Positions 34,909 to 43,264 of a stretch of 64,000 nt of DNA are shown here, one piece after another (the stretch's first letter is position 1; every line of letters starts with the position of its first letter). The stretch lies in assembly GCA_015068525.1 (NCBI GenBank), contig SVKJ01000001.1, positions 1-64,000 of the forward strand. Reading direction: 5' to 3'. The DNA comes from Oscillospiraceae bacterium. GTDB taxonomy: Bacteria > Bacillota > Clostridia > UMGS1840 > HGM11507. The position numbers and the translations under genes are program-made. Below the pieces are notes generated by a model. It was given only the letters and a program-made list of their open reading frames with translations, was not told the DNA's origin and did not search any database.

Positions 34909-36459
34909 ATGAGAAAAACATTATGTTTACTATTGGGACTCGTTATGGTATCAGGCTTACTTGTCGGATGCACAGGTGGGCAAACCATTGCAAACGAAGT
35001 ATATGATCCGAACATCAAAGTAGGCGATACAGGTGGGCTTAAAGTGCCTCTTACAAAAGAACCAATGACTATTGAGTGGCAGATTATATCGCAGGAAACC
35101 GGCATCAATGACAGTTGGTTTATGCAAAAATTAAGAGGTATAACGGGAGTTGATGTTCAACTTCTTGTTATGCAGTCATCTACAGCCAATGAAAAGATGA
35201 AAACTTTAATCGCAGGCGGAAATCTTCCTGATATAACAAGCAGTTACGGCGAAGGAACAATGGATGATTTAGCAATGCAGGGTGCGTTTGCGGCAGTGGA
35301 AGATTATATCGACAAACTTCCTAACTTCAAGAAAACTTTTGTTGACAATAAAGACAATAACTGGATATTTGATTCCCGTACTGCTCCTGATGGTAAAGTA
35401 TATCCATACTACGGATATGATTATAACCGTGATATAAACCACGCGTTTTTATATCGTAAAGACATATTTGATAAACATGGAATAAAAATGTGGAATAATC
35501 CTGAAGAATTTTATCAGGCACTTAAAAAACTAAAGGAACTTTATCCTTCTTCAGTTCCGTTCGTTTCTAAAAACACAAGTCAGATTTTTGCAAAATGGGC
35601 ACCAGGTTGGGGAATAAAAGCACATGAACCATATTTTGACGAAGAGCAAAAAGTATGGAAATATGCGGATACTGACCCAAAATATAAAGAAATGCTTGAC
35701 TTTATGAAAAAGTTATATGATGAAGGTTTACTTGACCCTGAATTTTTAACAGCAACTCAGTCTGCATGGACTCAGAAGATGACACAGAAAGACAAAGCGT
35801 TCGTTACTTTTGACTGGATAGACAGAATGACATTATTTAAAGAACAGACTTTAGAAACAGTTCCTGAGTACGATTTAAGATTTGCAAACCCTGTAGGACC
35901 AAAGCAGACTTATATTGAAGCAAATCAGCTTTGCTGGGGAAGATATGTTAAAAAGCAGGATGAAAAGAGAGAAGAAGTAGCATTTAAACTTCTTGACTTC
36001 TGCTTATCACCTTTTGGTAAAGAACTTATGACAATGGGTATTGAAGGTGAAACTTATACATTAGACGAAAACGGAATGGCAAAATATATCGGATTTGATG
36101 AAACTCCTACAATGACCGATTTGGAACAAAAATACGGTATGTTTACACAGGGAATGTACTTATCGTTTGACAGAAGAAGCTGTTATTTTAACTTTGCGCC
36201 TCAGCTTAAAGAAGCTCAGGAATATATGCAGGATGAAAAACACGTTGAACCGCTTGACCCTGAACTTATATTTACAAACGAAGAAAAAGAACTAAGAAGC
36301 GAATATCTTGTTAATTTACAGAAAGCAGGTTCGGAATTTGCTGTTAAGTATATCCTTGCTGATGCATCATGGGACGAATGGGTTAAAAAAGCAGAATCTT
36401 TAGGAAGCAAAGAAGTAACAAAAATTTATAACGACGCTTATAAAAGACTTGTAAAATAA
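34909..36459 (+). CDS. Extracellular solute-binding lipoprotein (sugar ABC type)
   Basis: A 516-residue lipoprotein. ATG 34909 is preferred over ATG 34900 because the SD AAAGGA ends one base before the latter. The signal peptide MRKTLCLLLGLVMVSGLLVGC has the lipobox LLVGC, with Cys21 as lipid-modified residue. The mature part resembles the large family-1 solute-binding proteins for oligosaccharides (PDITSSYGEGTMDDLAMQGA early, then GKVYPYYGYDYNRD, HAFLYRKDIFDKHGI and GLLDPEFL). It would capture lyase products outside the membrane. No ABC permease or ATPase gene lies within the window, so its partners are elsewhere. It has its own promoter and terminator. Confidence 0.88.
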   Translation: MRKTLCLLLGLVMVSGLLVGCTGGQTIANEVYDPNIKVGDTGGLKVPLTKEPMTIEWQIISQETGINDSWFMQKLRGITGVDVQLLVMQSSTANEKMKTLIAGGNLPDITSSYGEGTMDDLAMQGAFAAVEDYIDKLPNFKKTFVDNKDNNWIFDSRTAPDGKVYPYYGYDYNRDINHAFLYRKDIFDKHGIKMWNNPEEFYQALKKLKELYPSSVPFVSKNTSQIFAKWAPGWGIKAHEPYFDEEQKVWKYADTDPKYKEMLDFMKKLYDEGLLDPEFLTATQSAWTQKMTQKDKAFVTFDWIDRMTLFKEQTLETVPEYDLRFANPVGPKQTYIEANQLCWGRYVKKQDEKREEVAFKLLDFCLSPFGKELMTMGIEGETYTLDENGMAKYIGFDETPTMTDLEQKYGMFTQGMYLSFDRRSCYFNFAPQLKEAQEYMQDEKHVEPLDPELIFTNEEKELRSEYLVNLQKAGSEFAVKYILADASWDEWVKKAESLGSKEVTKIYNDAYKRLVK

Positions 36460-36473
36460 ATGACTGAAAGTAA

Positions 36474-36507
36474 CAAAGGCACCTTCATTTTAAAGGTGCC
36501 TTTGTTT
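36474..36507 (+). terminator. Rho-independent terminator after the solute-binding protein
   Basis: CAAAGGCACCTT (36474-36485) pairs perfectly with AAGGTGCCTTTG (36493-36504), followed by TTTT. Confidence 0.88.
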
Positions 36508-36552
36508 TATACAAATAATAAATATTTATATGATTATTGTAAATATATACTG

Positions 36553-38208
36553 TTATATTGTGATTGCCTTAATTTTTTTGTTAAGATTAACAATACTTTC
36601 AGCCTCGCTATATGCGTCATCAATTGTATCAAAAAACATTTCTTTCTTTATGCCTTCGTAACCACCTAAGTTTGAGATTATTTTTAAGGGTTGTTCTAAA
36701 ACTCCGACAAACATTGGAAGTATATGTTCATGACGGCATCTTTTTTCTATTTTCTTGAGTGCGTCATAGGCTGTTGCGTCTAAAACGGTCATTTTAGACA
36801 TATCAAAAATTACTATATCAAGTTTAGTGTTTATATCTGATAAAACATCTAAAAATGTACTTGCTGCGCCAAAAAATAACGGTCCGTTAATTTCATAAAT
36901 CATTATTTTATCATTTTTATATTTTTCTTTATCTATAGTATCTTTTTCTTTAACAGTTGTATTTTCCGATACTTTCATAACAATAAGAGCCAATGCACAA
37001 ATCATACCAACTTCAATAGCAACAACAAGGTCAAAAATTACTGTAAGTATAAATGTCAGCATCATAACAAGGGCGTCTGTTTTAGAAGATTTAAGTAACG
37101 TTTTCATTGATTTTATTTCTGCCATATTATAAGAAACAACAACAAGGATACCAGCAAGTGTTGACATTGGAATAAGTTTTGCATACGTCATAAATAAAAG
37201 CATTATAAGAAGTAAAGTTACAGCATGGATAATACCTGCAATAGGTGTTTTCCCGCCGTTTTTAATGTTTGCTGCAGTTCTTGCTATTGCTCCTGTTGCA
37301 GGAATTCCTCCAAAGAAAGAAACTGAAACATTTGCAATTCCCTGACCGATAAGTTCTGCGTTTGAATCGTGTTTTTTACCTGTCATACCGTCTGCAACAA
37401 CTGCCGAAAGTAAAGATTCAATTGCGGCTAAAAGTGCAATGGTAAATGCAGGAGAAATAAGATTTTTTATGATTTCAAAGTTTATATTTGGAAGTGTTGG
37501 AGCAGGGATAGAGCCTGAAATTTCACCAAATTGGGTTTTGATAGTGTTAACGGGAAGTTTAAATATTATAACAAGTAATGTTGTAACAATAAGTGCAATT
37601 AAAGATCCCGGAATTTTTTTGTTGATTTTGGGCCACAGTACCGAAATAAGAATTGTAAGTATCCCTATAGATGCCGCCCACCAGTTTATATTTGAAAAGT
37701 TTGCAATATATGCACTCCACTTTGGAATAAACTCTGATGGAATATTTGCAATATTAAGACCAAAAAGGTCATTTATTTGTGTTGATAAAAGGGTAACGGC
37801 AATACCTGTCGTAAAACCTACAGTAATCGTGTATGGTATGTATTTAATAACATTACCAAGTTTAAAAATCCCAAACAGTATTAAAAATATCCCTGCCATA
37901 AATGTAGAAATTATAAGTCCGTCAATTCCATAGTTTGCAATAATTCCGCATATTATAACAACGAATGCACCTGTCGGTCCGCCAATCTGAACATCGCTTC
38001 CTCCGAAAAAGGAGATTGAAAATCCCGCAATAAAGGCAGTAATAAGCCCCTTTTCAGGCGACACACCTGAAGAAATAGCAAGTGCAATGGATAAAGGCAG
38101 GGCAATGATAGCAACTATAATACCGGCAATTAAATCTTTAAGCCATGTCCCTTTTTTAAAATAACCTTTTAAATCAGAAAAAACTTCAAATGACTTTGGT
38201 TTATACAT
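36553..38208 (-). CDS. SulP-family anion transporter with STAS domain
   Basis: A 551-residue SulP/SLC26 transporter. The membrane part (about 20-420, ten or more helices) starts with WLKDLIAGIIVAIIALPLSI, the family signature, then SFFGGSDVQIGGPTGAF and IPATGAIARTAANIKNGGKT. A C-terminal STAS domain (about 435-545) includes IVIFDMSKMTVLDATAYDAL. Members import sulfate or other anions such as bicarbonate; the substrate cannot be fixed from sequence. It overlaps the upstream zinc-ribbon gene by eight bases. Position next to a glycosaminoglycan locus could relate to sulfate handling, but the gene is convergent with that locus. Confidence 0.9.
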   Translation of the reverse strand: MYKPKSFEVFSDLKGYFKKGTWLKDLIAGIIVAIIALPLSIALAISSGVSPEKGLITAFIAGFSISFFGGSDVQIGGPTGAFVVIICGIIANYGIDGLIISTFMAGIFLILFGIFKLGNVIKYIPYTITVGFTTGIAVTLLSTQINDLFGLNIANIPSEFIPKWSAYIANFSNINWWAASIGILTILISVLWPKINKKIPGSLIALIVTTLLVIIFKLPVNTIKTQFGEISGSIPAPTLPNINFEIIKNLISPAFTIALLAAIESLLSAVVADGMTGKKHDSNAELIGQGIANVSVSFFGGIPATGAIARTAANIKNGGKTPIAGIIHAVTLLLIMLLFMTYAKLIPMSTLAGILVVVSYNMAEIKSMKTLLKSSKTDALVMMLTFILTVIFDLVVAIEVGMICALALIVMKVSENTTVKEKDTIDKEKYKNDKIMIYEINGPLFFGAASTFLDVLSDINTKLDIVIFDMSKMTVLDATAYDALKKIEKRCRHEHILPMFVGVLEQPLKIISNLGGYEGIKKEMFFDTIDDAYSEAESIVNLNKKIKAITI

Positions 38209-38785
38209 TTTTAATATCCCCCTCTGATATTGTATCTATTTTATCAAATTTGACAGGCAATGCAAAGTTGCATTTGTCACATATAATATAAATCCCCTTT
38301 TCATTATAAGCAACAGAATAGGTGCTTTGGCATTCACAAATATGGAATTTTTCAGGATGCTCATACACGTTCTTTGTAAGAGTTACCATTTTATCAATAG
38401 TTTCATTATCGTATATTATATGGGTTTCTTCCTCTCTTAACGTATCATCTTCTATATATTCCGAAAGTTGCATATCAAGTTTGTCCTTACTGCCTATAAA
38501 TAAAAGATTGGCTTCATAATAAGGGCATGAAAAAGAAAAAACATTATCGGAAAAGAACTGATTGAAAGGTACCATATATGAATGCATTTCTTTACAGATA
38601 GGGCAGAATAAATCTATTTTAAAAGATTTTGCCCCGTTTTTTGTAACCGAAAGTTCACTTCTTTCACATTCGCAAGAGTATATCCTTTTTCTGTTCCCTG
38701 AAAAATCAAATATATTTATATCAAAAATTTTATATTCGTCACAGTTTGAACACACATAAGCAAGCCGTGCCGTTTTACCTTCCAT
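38201..38785 (-). CDS. Zinc-ribbon-like hypothetical protein
   Basis: A 194-residue soluble protein with several Cys pairs: YVCSNCDEYK near residue 10, CECERSE, CPICKEMHSY near residue 85, HICECQS and IICDKCNFALPV near the end. This spacing suggests two or three zinc ribbons or treble clefs. The rest is not recognisable. ATG 38785 has GGGAGTG seven bases upstream; an in-frame TTG at 38803 is less likely. Its stop overlaps the SulP start, so the two are translated together. A regulatory or metal-binding role is possible but nothing specific is seen. Confidence 0.6.
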   Translation of the reverse strand: MEGKTARLAYVCSNCDEYKIFDINIFDFSGNRKRIYSCECERSELSVTKNGAKSFKIDLFCPICKEMHSYMVPFNQFFSDNVFSFSCPYYEANLLFIGSKDKLDMQLSEYIEDDTLREEETHIIYDNETIDKMVTLTKNVYEHPEKFHICECQSTYSVAYNEKGIYIICDKCNFALPVKFDKIDTISEGDIKNV

Positions 38786-38841
38786 AAAATCACTCCCAAA
38801 CAAATATTATATAATAAATACAGTAAAAAATCAAATAAATA

Positions 38842-38870
38842 TTGTAAAAAATATTTTATTTTTTTAAAAT
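38842..38870 (+). promoter_or_regulatory. Candidate promoter of the murD operon
   Basis: TTGTAA (38842-38847), 17 bases, TAAAAT (38865-38870). A second TATAAT lies at 38895-38900 with a poorer -35, so there may be two start sites. Confidence 0.45.
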
Positions 38871-38924
38871 ATATTGTATAATAAATAATATAAGTATAAT
38901 TGGTAAATTAAAGGTGGGTTTTTA

Positions 38925-40292
38925 GTGTTTGAAAATTTATGTGATTTTAAAAGTAAAGTAAAAGGGAAAAGAATTAATGTTGTAGGTCTGGGAGTAAGCA
39001 ATATCCCGCTTGTAAAAATGTTAACCTCTTTTGGTGCTTATGTTATAGGCAGGGATAAAAATGAAAATATTAACCTTGACCTTCCTATAGAATATAAACT
39101 CGGTGAGAATTATCTTTCGGATTTAGAAGGTGACTATCTTTTTAAATCTCCGGGCATAAGACCTGATTTACCTGAATTTTTGGAATTTATTAAAAAAGGC
39201 GGAATTGTTACATCTGAAATGGAAGTCTTTTTTGATTTATGCCCCTGTAAAATCATTGCTGTAACAGGCAGTGACGGTAAAACTACCACAACTACTTTGA
39301 TTTCTGAAATGTTAAAGGATAAAGGATATAATGTATATTTAGGAGGCAACATCGGAAAACCTCTTCTTAGCGAAGTTGAAGAAATGAAAAAAGACGATAT
39401 AGCAGTTGTTGAACTTTCAAGTTTTCAACTTATGACAATGAAAAAATCTCCTTCGGTAGCAGTTATAACCAATATAGCACCTAACCATCTTGATGTTCAT
39501 AAATCGTTCGAGGAGTATATTTTAGCAAAAGAAAATATTTGTAAATTCCAAAAAACCGGCGACAGACTTATTGTAAATTACGATAATGAAATTACAAATA
39601 AAACAGGTCAAAATGCAAATGGCGAAGTTTTATATTTTTCTTTAAAAGGAGAATATACAAAAGATGCCTATTATAAAGATGGAGCAATATATTTAAATTC
39701 CGACAAACTTATTGATATAAAAGATATTAAAATTCCGGGTATGCATAATGTTGATAATTATATGGCGGCGTACCTTGCAGTTAAAGATTTTATAACAGTT
39801 GATAATTTTATAAATGTTTGTAAAAATTTTGGCGGTGTAAGTCACAGAATAGAATTTGTAAAAGAGGAAAACGGTGTTAAATATTATAATGATTCTATTG
39901 CTTCAAGTCCTTCAAGAACAATGGCATGTCTTAATGCGTTTTACAGCGAGGGTAAAAAGATTATTCTTATTGCAGGCGGAAAGGATAAGGGGCTTGACTA
40001 TACCGAACTGGGTATGGAAATTGCTAAAAAAACCAAAAAAGTATATCTTGTGGGCGATTTGAAAGACCCTGTTAAAAATACTGCTGAGGCAATAAAGAAA
40101 GCAGTGCTTTCTTATGATGAAAATTTCCCTGTGGAAATTTTATATAATTTAAAAGATACCGTAAAAAAAGTAAAAGAAGATGCAAAAGCGGGCGATATTG
40201 TTGTTTTATCCCCTGCGGGAACGAGTTTTGATAAATACAAAAATTTTGAAGAAAGAGGAAATCTTTTTAAAGAGTGTGTAAAAAATGGATAA
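38925..40292 (+). CDS. murD: UDP-N-acetylmuramoyl-L-alanine:D-glutamate ligase
   Basis: A 455-residue MurD, which adds D-Glu to UDP-MurNAc-L-Ala in the cytoplasm during peptidoglycan synthesis. N-terminal Rossmann domain (INVVGLGVSNIPLVKML), central ATP-binding domain with the P-loop VTGSDGKTTTTTLISEM, VVELSSFQLMTM and NIAPNHLDVH, and C-terminal ligase domain (FGGVSHRIEFV, DSIASSP, LIAGGKDKGLDY, VVLSPAGTSFDKYKNFEERG). GTG start with AAAGGTGGG about seven bases before. It is unusual in lying outside a dcw cluster and leading an operon of M42 peptidases. Overlaps the next gene by eight bases. Confidence 0.95.
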   Translation: MFENLCDFKSKVKGKRINVVGLGVSNIPLVKMLTSFGAYVIGRDKNENINLDLPIEYKLGENYLSDLEGDYLFKSPGIRPDLPEFLEFIKKGGIVTSEMEVFFDLCPCKIIAVTGSDGKTTTTTLISEMLKDKGYNVYLGGNIGKPLLSEVEEMKKDDIAVVELSSFQLMTMKKSPSVAVITNIAPNHLDVHKSFEEYILAKENICKFQKTGDRLIVNYDNEITNKTGQNANGEVLYFSLKGEYTKDAYYKDGAIYLNSDKLIDIKDIKIPGMHNVDNYMAAYLAVKDFITVDNFINVCKNFGGVSHRIEFVKEENGVKYYNDSIASSPSRTMACLNAFYSEGKKIILIAGGKDKGLDYTELGMEIAKKTKKVYLVGDLKDPVKNTAEAIKKAVLSYDENFPVEILYNLKDTVKKVKEDAKAGDIVVLSPAGTSFDKYKNFEERGNLFKECVKNG

Positions 40293-41298
40293 CTTAAAAA
40301 AACTTATAACTTTGCCCACTGTTTCAGGTTATGAATTTGTGGGAGTAAGAGCAGTTTCTGATATTTTAAAAGAATCAGGAGCAGAGGTAAGTGTTGATAA
40401 ACTTTCAAATGTTCTTGCTTTTAAAAATAAAGATAAAAATTTTAAAGTGCTTTTAGATGCTCATTTTGATACTATCGGGCTTATGGTAACCGAAATAAAA
40501 GAGGGCGGATTTTTAAAATTTACGACGGTCGGAGGCGTTGACCCCCGAATTTTACCTTCCCTTACAGTTACAGTACATGGCAAACAGGATATTTTGGGAG
40601 TAATCGGTGTTAAGCCTCCTCATCTTTTAAGCGGCAAAGAAGATAAGGCATACGAAACGCACGAACTTTTTATTGATACAGGTCTTAGCAAAGAGGAACT
40701 TTCAAAAATCATCTCCTGCGGAGATATTATTACATTTAACAGTTGCTATGAGGAACTTTTAAACGGGAAAATAGCAGCCGCAGGGCTTGATGATAAAGTT
40801 GGAGTTTATATCGTTTCGGAAGTTTTAAAAAAGGTTAAAAATAACAATATTTCACTATTTGGTGCAATAACAGTCGGAGAAGAAATCGGATTAAAAGGTG
40901 CGAAAGTTATAAGCAGTATTTCGGATTTTGATTTAGTTATTGTAATAGATGTTACACATGGCAGGACACCTGACAGTAAAGATGAGGATACTTTTGAACT
41001 GGGAAAAGGACCTGTGATTACTCTTTCACCATCTTTATCAAAAAAATATAACGATATGTTAAAAGAATGTGCAAGGAAAAATAATATAGAAATTTCCGTT
41101 GAAGTTGAGGGTGGGAACACAGGTACGAACAGTTGGGCATATCATAGCGCAAGGGTTGGGAATCCTTCAGTTATGGTATCGGTTCCGCTAAAATATATGC
41201 ATACGTCATACGAGGTTATAGATAAAAAAGATGTTCATTCGGCGGTTGAACTTATTGTAAAATTTTTAGACAGTCTGGAGGTAGAAAGTAATGCTTGA
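40285..41298 (+). CDS. M42 family metallo-aminopeptidase (active-site residues present)
   Basis: A 337-residue member of the M42 (glutamyl aminopeptidase/tetrahedral aminopeptidase) family. Metal and catalytic residues are in place: VLLDAHFDTIGL (His60), AAGLDDKVGV (bridging Asp169), TVGEEIGLKGA (Glu pair), VIVIDVTHG (Asp ligand) and KYMHTSYEVID (last His). M42 enzymes form 12-subunit cytosolic cages that trim peptides. It overlaps murD by eight bases and the next M42 gene by eight bases, so the three peptidase genes and murD are one transcript. Confidence 0.88.
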   Translation: MDNLKKLITLPTVSGYEFVGVRAVSDILKESGAEVSVDKLSNVLAFKNKDKNFKVLLDAHFDTIGLMVTEIKEGGFLKFTTVGGVDPRILPSLTVTVHGKQDILGVIGVKPPHLLSGKEDKAYETHELFIDTGLSKEELSKIISCGDIITFNSCYEELLNGKIAAAGLDDKVGVYIVSEVLKKVKNNNISLFGAITVGEEIGLKGAKVISSISDFDLVIVIDVTHGRTPDSKDEDTFELGKGPVITLSPSLSKKYNDMLKECARKNNIEISVEVEGGNTGTNSWAYHSARVGNPSVMVSVPLKYMHTSYEVIDKKDVHSAVELIVKFLDSLEVESNA

Positions 41299-42313
41299 AA
41301 AATTAACAAATGCTTTCGGAGTGTCGGGATGTGACGACGAAATAAGAGATATTATACTTGCTGAAATATCGCCTTATGCCGATAAAATTGATATTACCAA
41401 AGACGGAAATATTATAGCGTTTAAAAAAGGGAAAAAATCTACTAAGAAAAAAGTTATGATAAGTGCTCATACAGATGAAGTGGGATTTATGGTAAAAGAT
41501 ATCACTAAAGACGGATATCTTAAATTATGCTCGGTAGGAGGAATTGACTCAAGGATTTTACTTTCAAAAAAAGTATATATTGGTAAGAGTAAAATTCCGG
41601 GTATTATCGGTATAAAAGCAGTTCATTTAACCAAAAAAGAAGAAAGAGAAGAAAAAATCCCTCTGTCAGACCTTTATGTTGATATAGGTGCACTTTGCAG
41701 GGAAGATGCGCTTAAATATGTAGAAATTGGCGATTATATTCTTTTTGACGGAAAGTATGAAAAACTTGGCAAAAACAGAATAAAAGCAAAAGCGCTTGAT
41801 GACCGTGTAGGAGTTATGGCTCTTATTGATTTAATAAAAAGAGAGAGCGAGTATGATTTTTATGCGGTGTTTAATTCGCTTGAGGAAATAGGCTTAAAAG
41901 GTGCTATGACTGCATCATATAAAGTTAATCCAGATATAGCCCTTATTTTAGAGGGGACAACCTGTTCCGATGTTTTAGGAACAAAAGAAAATGAACAGTC
42001 AACCTGTCTTTTAAAAGGTGCAGTTCTATCAATTGCTGACGGCGCATCAGTTTCCAATAGAAGTCTTAATGAGTTTATAATAAAACTTGCAAAAGAAAAC
42101 GATGTACCTTTGCAGTTTAAAAGAACGAATACGGGAGGTAATGATGCAGGAAGTATCCAGACTGCAAAAGACGGGGTTCAGACTGCAGTTATTTCTCTTC
42201 CTACACGATATATCCATTCTCCTGTAAGTGTTATGGACCTAAGGGATTTTGAAAGTTATAAAAAAATTACCGAATTATTTACAGATAATATAGGAGGTTT
42301 TGAAATTGACTAA
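41291..42313 (+). CDS. M42 family metallo-aminopeptidase (second active copy)
   Basis: A 340-residue paralogue of the preceding gene. All expected residues are present: MISAHTDEVGFMV, KALDDRVGVMA, NSLEEIGLKGAM, ALILEGTTCSD and RYIHSPVSVMD. Here the fourth ligand is Glu, against Asp in the previous protein, hinting at different substrate preference or subunit role. M42 proteins can form mixed complexes of paralogues. SD GGAGGTAG lies before ATG 41291. Confidence 0.88.
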   Translation: MLEKLTNAFGVSGCDDEIRDIILAEISPYADKIDITKDGNIIAFKKGKKSTKKKVMISAHTDEVGFMVKDITKDGYLKLCSVGGIDSRILLSKKVYIGKSKIPGIIGIKAVHLTKKEEREEKIPLSDLYVDIGALCREDALKYVEIGDYILFDGKYEKLGKNRIKAKALDDRVGVMALIDLIKRESEYDFYAVFNSLEEIGLKGAMTASYKVNPDIALILEGTTCSDVLGTKENEQSTCLLKGAVLSIADGASVSNRSLNEFIIKLAKENDVPLQFKRTNTGGNDAGSIQTAKDGVQTAVISLPTRYIHSPVSVMDLRDFESYKKITELFTDNIGGFEID

Positions 42314-43259
42314 TAATATAGAGAAAATCTTAAGTCTTTTTTCTGTTTCAGGATATGAAAAAAATCTGACAGATTATATAATGGAAGAAACTAAAAAATA
42401 TGCTGATGAATGTTACGTAGATAAATTAGGAAATGTCATAGTAAACAAAAAAGGAAAAGGGGATAAAATTTTAATAAATGTTCCCATATCTTCAAACGGG
42501 ATTTTTATCACACATATAACTGATGACTGTAAGGGTAAATTTAAACCAATAGGAAAATTGGATGCTAAAAAGCTTACAGGCCTTACAGTAAGATGTGAAA
42601 ACGGAAAGAAAGCAGGGGTTATATACTCTGAGGCTGAAGAGATAAATAACACTGACGATTTATATATAGATTTTGGTGTATATGATAAAGAAGACTTAAA
42701 AGTTAAAGTCGGAGATGTTCTTTCTTTCTCTTCTGACTGTTTTCCTATAAATGATAATATATACGGAAACGATATTTCAAGATGCACACTAATCCATTCT
42801 GCATTGGAAATTATTAAAAAAATCAAGTCGCCTTATGATTTGTACTTTGCTTTTACAGTTATGGATAATATAGGGTTTAAAGGTGCAAAAACTGCTGTGT
42901 TTTCTATAAATCCCGATTTGTGTATCACCTGTTCTTCTTCGTTTGAAGACTCTAAGGAAACTACGGTTAAAATGTCAAAAGGAACAGTTATCCGTATTAA
43001 AGACAGTCACATTATCGTAAATAAAAGTTTAAGAGATATGGTAATAAAAAAACTAAGCGATGCAGGTACCCCTTATCAACTTGAAGTATTAACAAAAGAG
43101 GGACTTTTAAATAACGAAGTTATGTATTTAAACGGCGGAATACTTACTCTAAATATTAATTTATGTGCAAAAGGTTTTAACGAAAGAACAGAATGTATAA
43201 ATAAATCAGACCTTGAAAATTACAAAAAAAGTCTGGAAATAATTTTAACTAAGGAGTAA
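42306..43259 (+). CDS. M42 peptidase-like protein with active site lost
   Basis: A 317-residue protein that keeps the M42 frame (NNIEKILSLFSVSGYEKNLT start, LDAKKLTGLTV, VKVGDVLSF, FTVMDNIGFKGAKTAVFSIN) but lacks every metal or catalytic position: NVPISSNG replaces AH-D, SRCTLIHSA replaces the LDD segment, MDN replaces EE, ITCSSS replaces the E/D ligand, and ERTECINKSD replaces the last His motif. It remains a full-length open frame with a strong SD (AGGAGG), so selection is likely. TTG 42306 gives an eight-base spacing and the same eight-base overlap as the two upstream junctions; TTG 42300 is too close. Probably a non-catalytic subunit. Confidence 0.8.
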   Translation: MTNNIEKILSLFSVSGYEKNLTDYIMEETKKYADECYVDKLGNVIVNKKGKGDKILINVPISSNGIFITHITDDCKGKFKPIGKLDAKKLTGLTVRCENGKKAGVIYSEAEEINNTDDLYIDFGVYDKEDLKVKVGDVLSFSSDCFPINDNIYGNDISRCTLIHSALEIIKKIKSPYDLYFAFTVMDNIGFKGAKTAVFSINPDLCITCSSSFEDSKETTVKMSKGTVIRIKDSHIIVNKSLRDMVIKKLSDAGTPYQLEVLTKEGLLNNEVMYLNGGILTLNINLCAKGFNERTECINKSDLENYKKSLEIILTKE

Positions 43260-43264
43260 AAAAG

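Noticed and set aside
36460..36669. Plus-strand 69-codon frame after the solute-binding protein
   Set aside because: It contains the terminator stem and then runs antisense into the SulP gene; no SD and an unstructured, low-complexity translation.
37439..37933. Long plus-strand frame of 164 codons
   Set aside because: It is fully antisense to the SulP transporter, has no SD, and its composition mirrors the hydrophobic codons of the real gene.
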